Shown here: one piece after another, positions 1 to 9,016 of the stretch
Layout: the number at the start of each line of letters is the position of its first letter
Position numbering within the stretch: position 1 is the stretch's first letter
DNA from: Chitinophaga caseinilytica
GTDB taxonomy: Bacteria; Bacteroidota; Bacteroidia; Chitinophagales; Chitinophagaceae
Direction: 5' to 3'
Assembly (NCBI RefSeq): GCF_038396765.1
Contig: NZ_CP150096.1
Coordinates: 5,873,001 to 5,937,000 of the forward strand
DNA length: 64,000 nucleotides
Program-made: the position numbers and the translations under genes
Notes under the pieces: model-generated
Seen by the model: only the letters and a program-made list of their open reading frames with translations
What the model was told of the DNA's origin: nothing
The model's database searches: none

Positions 1-25
1 GTGCCGAATGCGGCATTATGATGTA

Positions 26-484
26 TTATTCTCCGCTGCGCAGGATCATCTCCTCCGAAAACGCTTCTCCCCCGTTGATTTCTGTCCGGATCAGGAGGGA
101 ACCTTCCAGCATTTTCGAAATGGGGCAGGCCTTCGCGATCTGGAGGAGCCTTTCTTTTTGTTCCGCATCAGCGTCGGGATGGAAATACACGTCGCGGTCG
201 ATGACGGAGATGAGCTGGCCGTCGCTCACGCGTTGCGCCATGTTACAGTTGACGGTGATGGTAGGGATGTCCCACCCCTTGCGGTCGATATACATCCGCA
301 AAGTAGCCAGGGTACAGGAGGCAAGTGAAGAAAGGAAAAGCGTGAAAGGGTCGGGGCCGGTATCTTGCCCGCCCGTTTTTTCGGGTTCATCCGCGATGAA
401 GGTCCCGTTCCGCCATTCGATCACGCAGCGGTATTTCACTTCCCCGATGGTGCCGCGCACCGGTTTTTCCATTTTGTACTGCAT
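26..484 (-). CDS. OsmC family peroxide-detoxifying/redox protein
   Basis: A 152-residue cytoplasmic protein of the OsmC/Ohr fold, whose members reduce organic or inorganic peroxides with a pair of cysteines. The two expected cysteines are visible: Cys57 in SSLASCTLATL and Cys120 in AKACPISKML, both in the usual family context. Length is normal for the family. The ATG at 484 is used; Met5 is an alternative start. It is closer to general OsmC proteins than to Ohr, so the physiological substrate cannot be named. It lies just downstream of an unrelated small gene on the same strand with a 15-bp gap, so co-transcription is possible. Confidence 0.88.
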   Translation of the reverse strand: MQYKMEKPVRGTIGEVKYRCVIEWRNGTFIADEPEKTGGQDTGPDPFTLFLSSLASCTLATLRMYIDRKGWDIPTITVNCNMAQRVSDGQLISVIDRDVYFHPDADAEQKERLLQIAKACPISKMLEGSLLIRTEINGGEAFSEEMILRSGE

Positions 485-499
485 GCTGCAATGTACGGC

Positions 500-1006
500 T
501 TATACGGCAGTATCTCGATTACCCATACCGAGGCTTATCAATAATGCTTCTTTTATGCCTTCCATGCCTGGAGAAGCATAGATCAAGATTGCATCGGCAT
601 CAAATTTACGCAGTTGTATATTAGGAGGAAGCGATGCTGTCTCCGGGCTTGGGCCCCCAGTTGGCAAAAATTGCGGTGTTTCAGCAAAAAACCATAGATA
701 ATTGCTGTCATACCCATCCCATAAATCAACCAGCAGGTTATCGAAATCTCCATCAGGAAACCGTGCACATGCAAACTCCAACGAATGCGAAGTAATTTTC
801 AAATCCAGCAAATCATTCCAGAATCCAAATACTGGTTTCAGCCGTTCCGAACCCGCAATGCCATGCCATCCCCGAAAGAAGAAACCATTTTTCAGCGCTT
901 CGCCGCACCTGCGAAAAAGCTGTTTCAACAATTCACAATCTTCCTGATTGGTTAGCTCCAGTTTATAAATAACCGTTCCACCATCTACTTCGTATACGTC
1001 AGCCAT
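500..1006 (-). CDS. hypothetical protein, 168 aa
   Basis: I do not recognise this protein. It is acidic and soluble, with no signal peptide or membrane segment, and rich in Trp, Phe and Asp/Glu. Its start codon shares a base with the stop of the upstream amidohydrolase (a TAATG junction at 1004-1008), so it is probably translated by coupling. By eye its DNA is more AT-rich than its neighbours, which may mean it is a recent arrival. The small acidic aromatic-rich character resembles some immunity or SMI1-like proteins, but that is only an impression. Confidence 0.7.
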   Translation of the reverse strand: MADVYEVDGGTVIYKLELTNQEDCELLKQLFRRCGEALKNGFFFRGWHGIAGSERLKPVFGFWNDLLDLKITSHSLEFACARFPDGDFDNLLVDLWDGYDSNYLWFFAETPQFLPTGGPSPETASLPPNIQLRKFDADAILIYASPGMEGIKEALLISLGMGNRDTAV

Positions 1007-2091
1007 TATTCCGGGAATTGAGTTTTATCGATTTTGGGCAGGATGCGGAGGGCGTTTTTGTAGTATACCTTTTTGAGGATATTGTCCGGCAGGTTGAGGC
1101 CGTACATGCGCCAGAACGCGTGGTATTTCTTGTGATAGGGGAAATATTCGTCCGCGGTTTCCAGCACGCGGAAATAGGTGGCATATTCTTCCGGCACCCA
1201 GGAATCTTTCCCGAAGAGGATCCTGTCCTGGTACTTTTCGAAAAACGCGCGCGCCATTTGGGGCTGACGGCCCAGTTCGGCGATCACGGCCCCGAATTCC
1301 ACCACGATATTTGGCATTTCGTCCATCAACCGGGACAGCTTCGCCAGATCGTTGGCGTACCAGCCGAAGTGCGCGTCGATGAACGTGGTTTTGGGATGCT
1401 TTTTGAACATCCGGTGCTGCTCGGCGATGAGCGTTTCCCAGGGCGCGGGATCGTTGGGCCCGCGCTTGCGGCCGGGATGGGTCACGATTTCCAGCCAGCG
1501 CTCGTTGTGCTCGTCTACCGGGTCCCAGAAGGGTTTGGGATCGGCGGTGTGGATCAGCACGGGAATTTTCAACTCCCCGCATTTGGCCCAAATCGCGTCC
1601 AGCCGGGGATCGTCGACCGTCACGCGGTTGCCTTTATTATCTTTCACGCTGAGGCCGAGGTTCTTGAAAACCTTCAGTCCGCCCGCACCTTCGCGCACAT
1701 CCTGTTCCAGTTGCGCCACGGCTTTGGCCGTCCATCCCTCCTCCCCGATCCCATTGAAATTAATGTTGTGGAACACGAGGAAACGCTTCGGGGCGCTGGC
1801 TTTGATGTTATCCGTCATGGCTTTCAGCCCGCTGCCGTTGCCACCGCTGAGGTTGACCATCACGCGCATATTGAGCTTATCCATGGCGCTGGTCAGGTTC
1901 CCGAGCGATGCGGAGCCCATGTTCCATTGGTGGTTATGAACGTCGACGAAAGGGTATTTGGCGCGCGACAACGGATGTTCGGGTACTTTCAGCGTGGATA
2001 CGGGATCGTACTTTTCGAAATCCATTTTCTGCTGCGCGATGGCGGCGGCGGAGCACAGGAGGCAACCGGCGAAGGCATAAGTTCTGAGCAT
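1006..2091 (-). CDS. exported amidohydrolase family 2 (TIM-barrel metal-dependent hydrolase)
   Basis: A 361-residue protein with an N-terminal signal peptide (AGCLLCSAAAIAQQ), so it should act in the periplasm. The mature part is an amidohydrolase-2 type TIM barrel. The first metal-site strand is FVDVHNHQWNM near residue 48, followed by VLIHTADPKPFW, FIDAHFGWY (His on strand 6) and GKDSWVPE with the late Asp. Family members hydrolyse or decarboxylate cyclic and aromatic carboxylates or lactones; the substrate here cannot be told. The next gene upstream is a secreted GH130-like protein 37 bp away on the same strand, so the two may serve one glycan or aromatic substrate. Confidence 0.82.
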   Translation of the reverse strand: MLRTYAFAGCLLCSAAAIAQQKMDFEKYDPVSTLKVPEHPLSRAKYPFVDVHNHQWNMGSASLGNLTSAMDKLNMRVMVNLSGGNGSGLKAMTDNIKASAPKRFLVFHNINFNGIGEEGWTAKAVAQLEQDVREGAGGLKVFKNLGLSVKDNKGNRVTVDDPRLDAIWAKCGELKIPVLIHTADPKPFWDPVDEHNERWLEIVTHPGRKRGPNDPAPWETLIAEQHRMFKKHPKTTFIDAHFGWYANDLAKLSRLMDEMPNIVVEFGAVIAELGRQPQMARAFFEKYQDRILFGKDSWVPEEYATYFRVLETADEYFPYHKKYHAFWRMYGLNLPDNILKKVYYKNALRILPKIDKTQFPE

Positions 2092-2128
2092 AAGCGTTAA
2101 GGGTAAGATAGCTCACTAAATCTACACA

Positions 2129-3316
2129 TTACAGGGGATTCTGCAAGCCGAAAATGACGAGCGGCGATCCCGGCGCTTCCGGCACGGGGTCTGCCACGCC
2201 CGGCTGCGCGGGATCATAAATGGCGACGCCCACCCGGGAATCGGCGCATCCGTAATACAGGTACCACTTCCCGCCGAGGAAAGCCATCCCTTCGATGAAC
2301 ACCGTTCCATCTCGATACTGACCGCTTTTCTCGAAAGGCGCCATGGGCCGGAGGAACGGCACGTCCAGCCGGGCGATGGGCCTGGTCGGGTCGGCCGCGT
2401 CGAAAAGCACCTGGCCCGCGCAATAGGCATTGGCGTTGAAACGGGGATCGCGGTTCGGGCCGGACTTGTTCTTCCCGTTATACAGCAACAGGATGCCGGA
2501 CGCGGTTTTGATGGCCGGAGGACCGCATTCCGTGAGATCGCTGTCGAAATAACCGTTACGTGGACGGATAAACGCCTTCAGCTCGCCCACCGTATCCACC
2601 ACGGGCTCCCAGTCGGTCAGGTTATCCGACCAGGCCCCGTACACCCCGTTTTCGCCCCAATACATGAAATATCGGCCGTTGATCTTCGAGATCACCTGTT
2701 TACCGTCTGCGACCTCCGTCACCAGCGAAGCGGATTTGCTCCACCGTTCCACGAATTTACCGTTGAAAGCCTTCGCGAAAGCGGGCCCGTGCTTTTGCCA
2801 GTGCACCAGGTCCCGGGAAGTAGCCACGCCCAGCCGCGCGACCTTGCGGTTCCATTGGGTGTAGAGCATCACGTAAAGCCCGTCGGGCGTTACGGCCACG
2901 CGCGGGTCTTCGCATCCGCCGGGGTATTCGTTCACCTGCTGGCTATCCGGCCCGGGAAAAAGCACGGGTGTGCGCATCCTGTCAAAAGTAATCCCGTCGC
3001 TGCTTTCGGCATGCCCGAGGCGGGAAGTGCGGAAACCGATGCCCACGCCCGATTTGTCTTCGGCACGGTACAGCAGTACGATGCGCCCGTCTTTCACCGC
3101 CGCTGCGGGGTTGAACGTGTCGTTGGATTCCCAGGCCACGGAATCGCCGCGCATGGGGCACCAGAATTTTACAAGACTGTCGGGGGAAATGACGGGATTG
3201 ACGCCTTCGGGCCTGACGAACCCTCCCATGGCCCATCCGGGAAGGCGATGTTGCGCGATGGCGGGCTGCAGGCTGAGCAACAGCCATAGCACCGCCAGGA
3301 AACGTGGAATTTTCAT
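2129..3316 (-). CDS. exported GH130-like glycosidase/phosphorylase
   Basis: A 395-residue five-bladed beta-propeller-type protein with a clear signal peptide (AVLWLLLSLQPAIAQ). The motif NEYPGGCEDPRV near residue 130 is typical of glycoside hydrolase family 130, whose members phosphorolyse or hydrolyse beta-mannosides. Further blade motifs are GIGFRTSRLGHAES, VMLYTQWNRKVARLG and DLTECGPPAI. Most GH130 phosphorylases are cytoplasmic, so an exported one is more likely a hydrolase, but that is inference. It probably forms an operon with the downstream amidohydrolase. Confidence 0.8.
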   Translation of the reverse strand: MKIPRFLAVLWLLLSLQPAIAQHRLPGWAMGGFVRPEGVNPVISPDSLVKFWCPMRGDSVAWESNDTFNPAAAVKDGRIVLLYRAEDKSGVGIGFRTSRLGHAESSDGITFDRMRTPVLFPGPDSQQVNEYPGGCEDPRVAVTPDGLYVMLYTQWNRKVARLGVATSRDLVHWQKHGPAFAKAFNGKFVERWSKSASLVTEVADGKQVISKINGRYFMYWGENGVYGAWSDNLTDWEPVVDTVGELKAFIRPRNGYFDSDLTECGPPAIKTASGILLLYNGKNKSGPNRDPRFNANAYCAGQVLFDAADPTRPIARLDVPFLRPMAPFEKSGQYRDGTVFIEGMAFLGGKWYLYYGCADSRVGVAIYDPAQPGVADPVPEAPGSPLVIFGLQNPL

Positions 3317-3349
3317 ATTCGGAATATACGAAAAAACCCGGCGAATGTA

Positions 3350-3703
3350 TTATTCTCCGGGTTCCAGGGCGCGCCGCATGAAGCTGCGCACTTCGTCGTT
3401 GAGATCGTCGGCCGAAAGCATGCGGAAGTGATGGTTCACCTGCTGCTGCCCCGGCACGGGCGCGATCTTCTGAAAGCACAGATTATCCGGAAACGCCCTG
3501 GGGAAAGGGAACACCGCATGTATAAAGTTCTTTCCGACCTGCGTCACGTAAGCGGCATGGCCGCCGCGGCCGTTGATGGCGATCATGGATTTGAGGGGCT
3601 CCTCACCCGTGGCGCCTTCCTGTTTAAACGCGTCCAGGAAAGCGGCGTACAGTGCGAGGGCTTCGCTGGATTTGCCTTTCAGCAACGGATGTGTATCGCT
3701 CAT
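3350..3703 (-). CDS. conserved hypothetical protein, DUF5655-like
   Basis: A 117-residue soluble protein. The pattern HPLLKGKSSEALALYAAFLD, then a region containing SMIAINGRG and a C-terminal KIAPVPGQQQVNHHFRM segment, resembles small DUF5655-type proteins of unknown function that are common in Bacteroidota. There are no catalytic residues I can name. It sits 33 bp from the GH130-like gene upstream start and 33 bp after the end of the outer-membrane receptor gene, all on the same strand. Confidence 0.65.
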   Translation of the reverse strand: MSDTHPLLKGKSSEALALYAAFLDAFKQEGATGEEPLKSMIAINGRGGHAAYVTQVGKNFIHAVFPFPRAFPDNLCFQKIAPVPGQQQVNHHFRMLSADDLNDEVRSFMRRALEPGE

Positions 3704-3736
3704 GGGCTTGCATTTCCTGCAAGTTACGAAACGGCA

Positions 3737-6151
3737 TCAACCCGCACGGCGACTTTCCTCCTCGCTGCCCGATTTCCGTTCACGCGCGCCTTCCACTTTC
3801 GAATTCCCGAAGCGGTAGGTGAACGAAACGTTCAGCGTCCGGTTTTGCCAGCGGTTGTTCACGTCGAGGTACACATTGTTGAAATCCGCCGTTCCCCGGA
3901 AACGGGCGGAAGCGAAAATATCGTTCACGCTCACTTTCAGCGTGCCTTTCTTGTTCATCACCGTTTTCTGCACGCCGGCGTTGGCGGCCCACATCGCTTT
4001 CGAGCGCCAGATGCCGTATACGTTCGGTGCTTCGTACCAGCCGCTCAGCTCGATCTTGATCTCCTTCGGCAAAGAAAAGGTGTGGGTGGAATTGAAATGC
4101 CAGGAAAGGCTCTTGGTGGAAAAATCCCCGAGAGAATCGCGGATGTAATACTGATTATGGAAAATGGAGGCATTGGTGTTCGCGTTCCACCATTTCGTGA
4201 AATCCACCGGCAGCGTCACTTCCGCCGAAATATTCTTCCGCGTTCCCAGGTTCCGGGAAGTGCTCGTCGTCACCCGCGATTTTTCGTTCAGGATCAGATA
4301 TTCGTCGATCACGTCGTTGGTTTGCGTGTAGCCCGCGGAGAAAATGTATTTATTCTTGAAGGTGTACGACAGTTCGGTGTTATGCGTGTATTCCGGCGTG
4401 AGGTAAGAGTTCCCGCGGAAAAAGGTGTATTTGTCGAGGAAGAACATGAACGGGTTCAGTTGTCCGTATCCCGGCCGGTTGATGCGCTTGTTGTAGGTGG
4501 CGCCCACCTTGTGATCGTCCGAGATTTTATAGTCGACGGTGAAATTGGGAAAGAAATCGGTATAATATCTTTTGATGCGGTTCTTCAGCGAAATCGAATT
4601 TGCATCGGAGGAAGTATGTTCCACGCGGAGCCCTGCCGTCATATCGAGCTTCTTCCAGTTCTTTTTCAGGGTGGCGTAGCCGGCAATTACGTCTTCGCGG
4701 TAAATGAACTGATCGTATTGGGAATAGACGGGTTTGTAGCCGCCGCCAACCAGCGAATCGTACGCCATGTTGTTGTCCGTTTCCACGAAACTCCCTTTGG
4801 CGCCCGCTTCCAGCTTGGTCGATTTGTTCAGCGCCTGCACCCAGTCTGCCTTGATGCTGCGGATTTTGATATGGGTGAAAGGCAGGGTACGAAGGGCGCT
4901 CTGGTTGAGTATTTTGTGATCGGATTCGCGGCGCATGCTGTCAGACAAATACGTGTGCATGCGGTTGTAGAATTTCGCGTAATCCGCGTCCATGGAGAAT
5001 TCCGACCCCAGTGTATCGATCTTCAGCTTATAATTCAGGTTGGTGGAAATGCCACGGAAACGGTTGTTGCCCGTTACGTCGGAATACAATACCGAATCGA
5101 TATTCATTCCCGGCCGCATGATCTCCGTGGCACTGGGCGCCGAGCGCCAGAAAGCGTTGGTATACCCGTTGGCCATCACGCCGATGGTTTGCTTGTCATT
5201 GAGGAACCAGTCGAACCCGATCTTCCCGGAACGGTTGAGAAAATCGTTTTTCTGGAATACGCTCTGGTGATAATGCAGCGGCTCGTCGCCCCCGGTTTTA
5301 CGGTTCAGTTCGCGGGTATTGAACCCCTGGCGGTCGCCGAGGTTGAAATTCCCGAAAGCGTTGAACTTCTTCGTTCTCCAGTTGAGCGTTACACCGGTGC
5401 TGTAATACATATATCTGCCGTTGCCGCCCGAAAGGCTCACCGAGCCGTTGAAGCCCGTCAGCTGGCCTTTTTTCGTCTTGATATTGATGATGCCCGAAGA
5501 GCCGGCGGCGTCGTATTTCGCACTGGGACTGGTAATTATTTCGATGGAAGCCACGCCTTCCGCGTTCATGCTTTTCAGCAGTTCGGCGAGCGCTTCGTTG
5601 GACAGGTACGTCAGTTTCCCGTCGATCATCACCGTAACGCCCTGTTTGCCTTTGAGGACGAGGTTATCGTCTTTATCCACGGTAACGCCCGGTGCGCGGC
5701 GAAGGAGGTCGAGCACGGAGTTGCCGGCCGCGGCTACGCTGCCTTCCACGTTGAGCACCGTTTTTCCTTCGGCGCGTTCGATGAAGGGTTTCTGCGCCGT
5801 TACTTCAACGCCTTTCAGGCTTTTGGGAGCAGCCTGGAGGATGAGGGTTTTAAGGTCTATGTTTTTCTCCTGCAACTGGAAAGCGGCTGTGCGGGCGGTG
5901 GTGAACCCCATCTGGGAGGCTTCGATGAAATATTTCCCGGGGCTAACGGACTCGAACTGGATTTTGCCGTCGGTATCGCTCATCTGTCCCTTCACGAGCG
6001 ATGAATCTGCGGTCTTTTTCACGACCACACTGGCGAAAGGAAGCGGGTTCCCTCCTGCGTCGGTGACCTTGAGGTAGATATTGCGTTGCGCAAACGAGAC
6101 GGATGTGCACACGACGAGGATCAGCACGGTTAGAATGGAGCGGAGTTGCAT
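3737..6151 (-). CDS. outer-membrane beta-barrel family receptor (TonB-dependent-like)
   Basis: An outer-membrane protein of about 804 residues. It has a signal peptide (MQLRSILTVLILVVCTSVSFA), a carboxypeptidase-regulatory-like domain (residues ~22-100), a plug-like domain with LDLLRRAPGVTVDKDDN and IEIITSPSAKYDAAGSSGI, then a long barrel ending in a FTYRFG strand. This is the architecture of the Bacteroidota outer membrane beta-barrel family rather than SusC, and no SusD partner follows. An ATG 17 codons upstream is in frame, but the start at 6151 places the signal peptide at the N-terminus. The cargo is unknown. TACGTAC elements lie about 250 bp upstream (6401-6423), so it may share regulation with the sugar-oxidation genes. 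Confidence 0.85.
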   Translation of the reverse strand: MQLRSILTVLILVVCTSVSFAQRNIYLKVTDAGGNPLPFASVVVKKTADSSLVKGQMSDTDGKIQFESVSPGKYFIEASQMGFTTARTAAFQLQEKNIDLKTLILQAAPKSLKGVEVTAQKPFIERAEGKTVLNVEGSVAAAGNSVLDLLRRAPGVTVDKDDNLVLKGKQGVTVMIDGKLTYLSNEALAELLKSMNAEGVASIEIITSPSAKYDAAGSSGIINIKTKKGQLTGFNGSVSLSGGNGRYMYYSTGVTLNWRTKKFNAFGNFNLGDRQGFNTRELNRKTGGDEPLHYHQSVFQKNDFLNRSGKIGFDWFLNDKQTIGVMANGYTNAFWRSAPSATEIMRPGMNIDSVLYSDVTGNNRFRGISTNLNYKLKIDTLGSEFSMDADYAKFYNRMHTYLSDSMRRESDHKILNQSALRTLPFTHIKIRSIKADWVQALNKSTKLEAGAKGSFVETDNNMAYDSLVGGGYKPVYSQYDQFIYREDVIAGYATLKKNWKKLDMTAGLRVEHTSSDANSISLKNRIKRYYTDFFPNFTVDYKISDDHKVGATYNKRINRPGYGQLNPFMFFLDKYTFFRGNSYLTPEYTHNTELSYTFKNKYIFSAGYTQTNDVIDEYLILNEKSRVTTSTSRNLGTRKNISAEVTLPVDFTKWWNANTNASIFHNQYYIRDSLGDFSTKSLSWHFNSTHTFSLPKEIKIELSGWYEAPNVYGIWRSKAMWAANAGVQKTVMNKKGTLKVSVNDIFASARFRGTADFNNVYLDVNNRWQNRTLNVSFTYRFGNSKVEGARERKSGSEEESRRAG

Positions 6152-6400
6152 AACAAGGTTAAATAATAGTTGCTGTAAGGATGACGCTGTTAAAGTTCGC
6201 ACGGATTCACGGTTTTCACGGGCCGTTCATCCCAAATCCGCGCTACTGGATTATTTGACGGGATAATCCTGCGGCAGCGGCGTTCTTAATAAAGACGTGC
6301 CGCAATGCCGTTAGTTGCAGGCAAATGACGGGTGGTTGGGATGGCCGATGAGTGGCAGGAAACGGCACGGCACCGGCAAACGATTGCGGGCAACGTGCAG

Positions 6401-6423
6401 CGGGTACGTACGGGCACGTACGG
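6401..6423. promoter_or_regulatory. double TACGTAC operator-like element
   Basis: Two adjacent copies of the pattern GGGyACGTACGG in 23 bases. The same core recurs at 7389 and four times upstream of susC near 20.8-21.0 kb. It lies between the 3' end of the SMP-30 gene and the start of the outer-membrane receptor gene, in a 293-bp gap that otherwise shows no gene. Being a regulator site is inferred from recurrence in intergenic DNA only. Confidence 0.5.
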
Positions 6424-6444
6424 AACTTGAGCTAACTACTTGAT

Positions 6445-7326
6445 TTATAAATCGATGTAACCAGAAGGAACTCCCGAAACACCCGGCTGCACAGCAAACA
6501 GGCTGCCGGAAAGGGGGTATTGTGCCAGGTCGGTTTCCTTCGCTGCGGTGGTGATGAGCAGCGTGCCGAGACGGGGACCGCCGAAACAGCAGGCCGTAAC
6601 ATTGGGAACGGGGATTTCGATGAAGTTGATCTGTTCGCCGGTGGCAGGATCGTACCGCCCAACGCCGAAACCGCCCCACAGCGCGATCCACAGCATGCCT
6701 TCCGCGTCGCAGGCCATACCGTCCGGCAAGCCGGATGCCGGCGGGATGGTGATGACGATGCGCTCGTTGGCGATCGTGCCGTTTTCTTCGATGTCGAATG
6801 CCACGATGGTGCGGGCGAGGCTGTCGGTATAATACATCGTTTTGCCCCCAGGGCTCCAGGTGATGCCGTTTGAGCAGGCTACGGCGGGATAGCGCACTTC
6901 AGCGCCCCGGCCTTTCCCGATCAGATACAGATCGCCGCCGCCCGCGCGGTGATCGAACGTGGTGGTACCGATCCAGAGGCGGCCCTGCGCGTCGGCGGCG
7001 CCGTCGTTGCACCGGAGATCGTTCCAGCGGAGGCCCATGTCTGTGAGCAGCGTTGTAGTGCCATGCAGCAGGCTGAGGCGGGAAATGCCGCCGTGATGGG
7101 CGATGATGAGGTGGTCGCGGTCTTCCGGCAGGGCGAGGGAAACGTGGCGGCCGGGCGTCCATTCGTAGATTTCGCCTGCAGGCGCCTCCCGCACAAAAAC
7201 CTTTCCGGCGGCGATGTCTACCCATATCCAGCGGTGGTGCGCGCCGTCCCAGCGCGGGCTTTCTCCCAGCATGTTCCCGGCTTCCAGCCATAGCGGCGCC
7301 ACTATCCTTTCGTGCATTTTCATCAT
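6445..7326 (-). CDS. SMP-30/gluconolactonase family sugar lactonase
   Basis: A 293-residue beta-propeller lactonase of the SMP-30/gluconolaconase/regucalcin family. It should open aldonolactones to aldonates using one divalent metal. The metal ligands fit the family: Glu in GESPRWD, Asn in SNGITWSPGGKTMYYTDS, and Asp in GLPDGMACDAEG. There is no signal peptide, so it is cytoplasmic. A GTG at 7362 would add 12 residues, but a -7 box at 7371-7377 would make that start almost leaderless, so the ATG at 7326 (or 7323/7317) is preferred. It is divergent from a PQQ-type sugar dehydrogenase, which would make its lactone substrate, and both share an operator-like palindrome. Confidence 0.85.
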   Translation of the reverse strand: MMKMHERIVAPLWLEAGNMLGESPRWDGAHHRWIWVDIAAGKVFVREAPAGEIYEWTPGRHVSLALPEDRDHLIIAHHGGISRLSLLHGTTTLLTDMGLRWNDLRCNDGAADAQGRLWIGTTTFDHRAGGGDLYLIGKGRGAEVRYPAVACSNGITWSPGGKTMYYTDSLARTIVAFDIEENGTIANERIVITIPPASGLPDGMACDAEGMLWIALWGGFGVGRYDPATGEQINFIEIPVPNVTACCFGGPRLGTLLITTAAKETDLAQYPLSGSLFAVQPGVSGVPSGYIDL

Positions 7327-7370
7327 GCGGAAAATTATTAAATAAAATCCTTGTCTGCACACAATTTCAG

Positions 7371-7377
7371 CAAAATA
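7371..7377 (-). promoter_or_regulatory. -7 box (TATTTTG) for the lactonase gene
   Basis: On the minus strand this reads TATTTTG, close to the Bacteroidota -7 consensus TANNTTTG. The palindrome at 7389-7402 would then lie at about -18 to -31, overlapping the -33 element. On the plus strand, TATCTTTC at 7382-7389 is a weaker candidate -7 box for the dehydrogenase gene. Confidence 0.4.
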
Positions 7378-7388
7378 TCCCTATCTTT

Positions 7389-7402
7389 CGGGTACGTACC
7401 CG
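7389..7402. promoter_or_regulatory. 14-bp perfect palindrome CGGGTACGTACCCG, operator candidate
   Basis: A perfect 14-bp palindrome in the 126-bp gap between the divergent lactonase and sugar-dehydrogenase genes. It is the most symmetrical member of the TACGTAC family also seen at 6401-6423 and 20836-21030. Placement over both candidate promoters suits a repressor. The only transcription factor gene in this region is the GntR/FCD gene at 21692-22324; assigning it to these sites is inference. Confidence 0.6.
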
Positions 7403-7452
7403 TAAATCCGGGTTTTCCGTTCCATGTCTGTGATAACGATTATGCATACACG

Positions 7453-8964
7453 ATGAAAAAATGGCTTCCTTACCTGCTGCCGGTTTTACTGCCGGCGGGC
7501 GTGATTTTGTCCTGCAGCGGGCCGGGCAAACGATTCAACCAACCCGTAACATCCGCGCTGGCGCTCGATTCCACCACCCTGGGTATTTCTACCGTAGCGG
7601 AAGGACTGAACGTTCCCTGGGAAATCTGCTGGGGGCCCGACGGGCATATCTGGTTCACCGAACAAAGCGGCACGGTCAGCAAAATCGATCCGGTTACGGG
7701 CGAAAAACAGCTGCTGCTCACCATTCCCGAAGTATACCGCCACCGTTCGCTGGGCTTGCTGGGCATGGCCGTTCATCCCACAGAACCTTACGTTTACCTC
7801 GACTACACCCACCGCAATCCCGATTCCTCGATCGTATCGCGCCTCGTGCGCTACACCCGCGGCAACGATACGCTCACCGATCCGAAAATACTGCTGGAAT
7901 TCCCGGGCAACACGGGCCACAACGGCTCCCGCGTCATCATCGGGCCAGACGGGAAAGTGTATTTCTCGACGGGAGACGCCGCGCACGACGAATTCGCCGG
8001 AGACACGGCAAAGCTCAACGGCAAAGTACTTCGCCTCAATGCCGACGGTTCCGTTCCGGCAGACAACCCATATCCGGGGAATTACATGTGGTCGCGCGGG
8101 CACCGCAACATCCAGGGCATCGCGTTTACCGACAACGGACAACTCTTCGCATCCGAACATGGCGATGCTACCGACGATGAGCTGAATCACATTCAAAAAG
8201 CCGCCTATTACGCATGGCCGCACATCGAAGGGTTTGCCGACCGGGCAGATGAAAAAGCGTATGCCGATACGTTCCCCTTCACCCCGCCCGTCATGGCCTG
8301 GACGCCCACCATCGCGCCGGCCGGCATCGACTATTATAACCATCCCGCCATCCGCGACTGGCAGAACACCATTCTGCTCGGAACGCTCAAAGGCGCCAGC
8401 CTCCACGTGATCCGGCTCAACGACGCGCGCGATTCCGTGCTGGATGAAAAAATATATTTCACGCAGCAGTTCGGCCGTATCCGCGACATCTGCGTATCGC
8501 CCGAAGGCGATATCTACCTTGCCACCAGCAACCGCGACTGGAACCCCGGCAAAGGGTTCCCCATCCCGGCAGACGATCGCATCATCCGCCTATCTCCCAT
8601 CCGGGATGCGAAAGGCCTCACGATGTTGCCCGGCCCCGCCGCCGCGCCTGCCACGCCTGTAGCGAAAGGACCCGCCATCTACAAAAGTTATTGCGAAGCC
8701 TGCCACAAGGCAGACGGCAAGGGCGTTCCCGGCTCGTTCCCCGCGCTCGACCAAAGCAAGGTCGTAACCGGCAAACCGGAAGCCTTGCTGAACATCCTGC
8801 TCAACGGCAGCAAATCTTCCGCCACGGAGCAAATGCCCGCGTTCCAGTTTTTGTCTGACGACGATATCGCGGCCGTGGCCACGCATATCCGCAGTTCGTG
8901 GGGCAACAAGGCAAACGCCGTTGCGCCCGAAGCGGTGAAATCATTACGGAAACCGGCAAAGTGA
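7453..8964 (+). CDS. PQQ-type sugar dehydrogenase lipoprotein with C-terminal cytochrome c
   Basis: A 503-residue protein that would oxidise aldoses to lactones in the periplasm and pass electrons to its own haem. The N-terminus is a lipoprotein signal with a lipobox ending in ILSCSG (Cys about residue 19). Residues ~40-390 form a soluble glucose/sorbosone dehydrogenase-type propeller (GLNVPWEICWGPDGHIWF, GNTGHNGSRVIIGPDGKVYFS, WSRGHRNIQGIAF). Residues ~405-490 are a class I cytochrome c with CEACH haem-binding and a later TEQMPAF methionine. The start is the ATG at 7453, since the in-frame ATG at 7351 would bury the signal peptide. It is divergent from the lactonase; the pair forms a coherent oxidation-hydrolysis step. 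Confidence 0.87.
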   Translation: MKKWLPYLLPVLLPAGVILSCSGPGKRFNQPVTSALALDSTTLGISTVAEGLNVPWEICWGPDGHIWFTEQSGTVSKIDPVTGEKQLLLTIPEVYRHRSLGLLGMAVHPTEPYVYLDYTHRNPDSSIVSRLVRYTRGNDTLTDPKILLEFPGNTGHNGSRVIIGPDGKVYFSTGDAAHDEFAGDTAKLNGKVLRLNADGSVPADNPYPGNYMWSRGHRNIQGIAFTDNGQLFASEHGDATDDELNHIQKAAYYAWPHIEGFADRADEKAYADTFPFTPPVMAWTPTIAPAGIDYYNHPAIRDWQNTILLGTLKGASLHVIRLNDARDSVLDEKIYFTQQFGRIRDICVSPEGDIYLATSNRDWNPGKGFPIPADDRIIRLSPIRDAKGLTMLPGPAAAPATPVAKGPAIYKSYCEACHKADGKGVPGSFPALDQSKVVTGKPEALLNILLNGSKSSATEQMPAFQFLSDDDIAAVATHIRSSWGNKANAVAPEAVKSLRKPAK

Positions 8965-8989
8965 AGAAGAAAACCAACCGGCATTTCGA

Positions 8990-9016
8990 AGCCCTCCCGC
9001 GCGGAGGGCTTTTTTT
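8990..9016 (+). terminator. rho-independent terminator of the sugar dehydrogenase gene
   Basis: A perfect 8-bp stem, AGCCCTCC pairing with GGAGGGCT around a CGCGC loop, followed by seven T residues. It begins 25 bp after the stop codon at 8964. Confidence 0.88.
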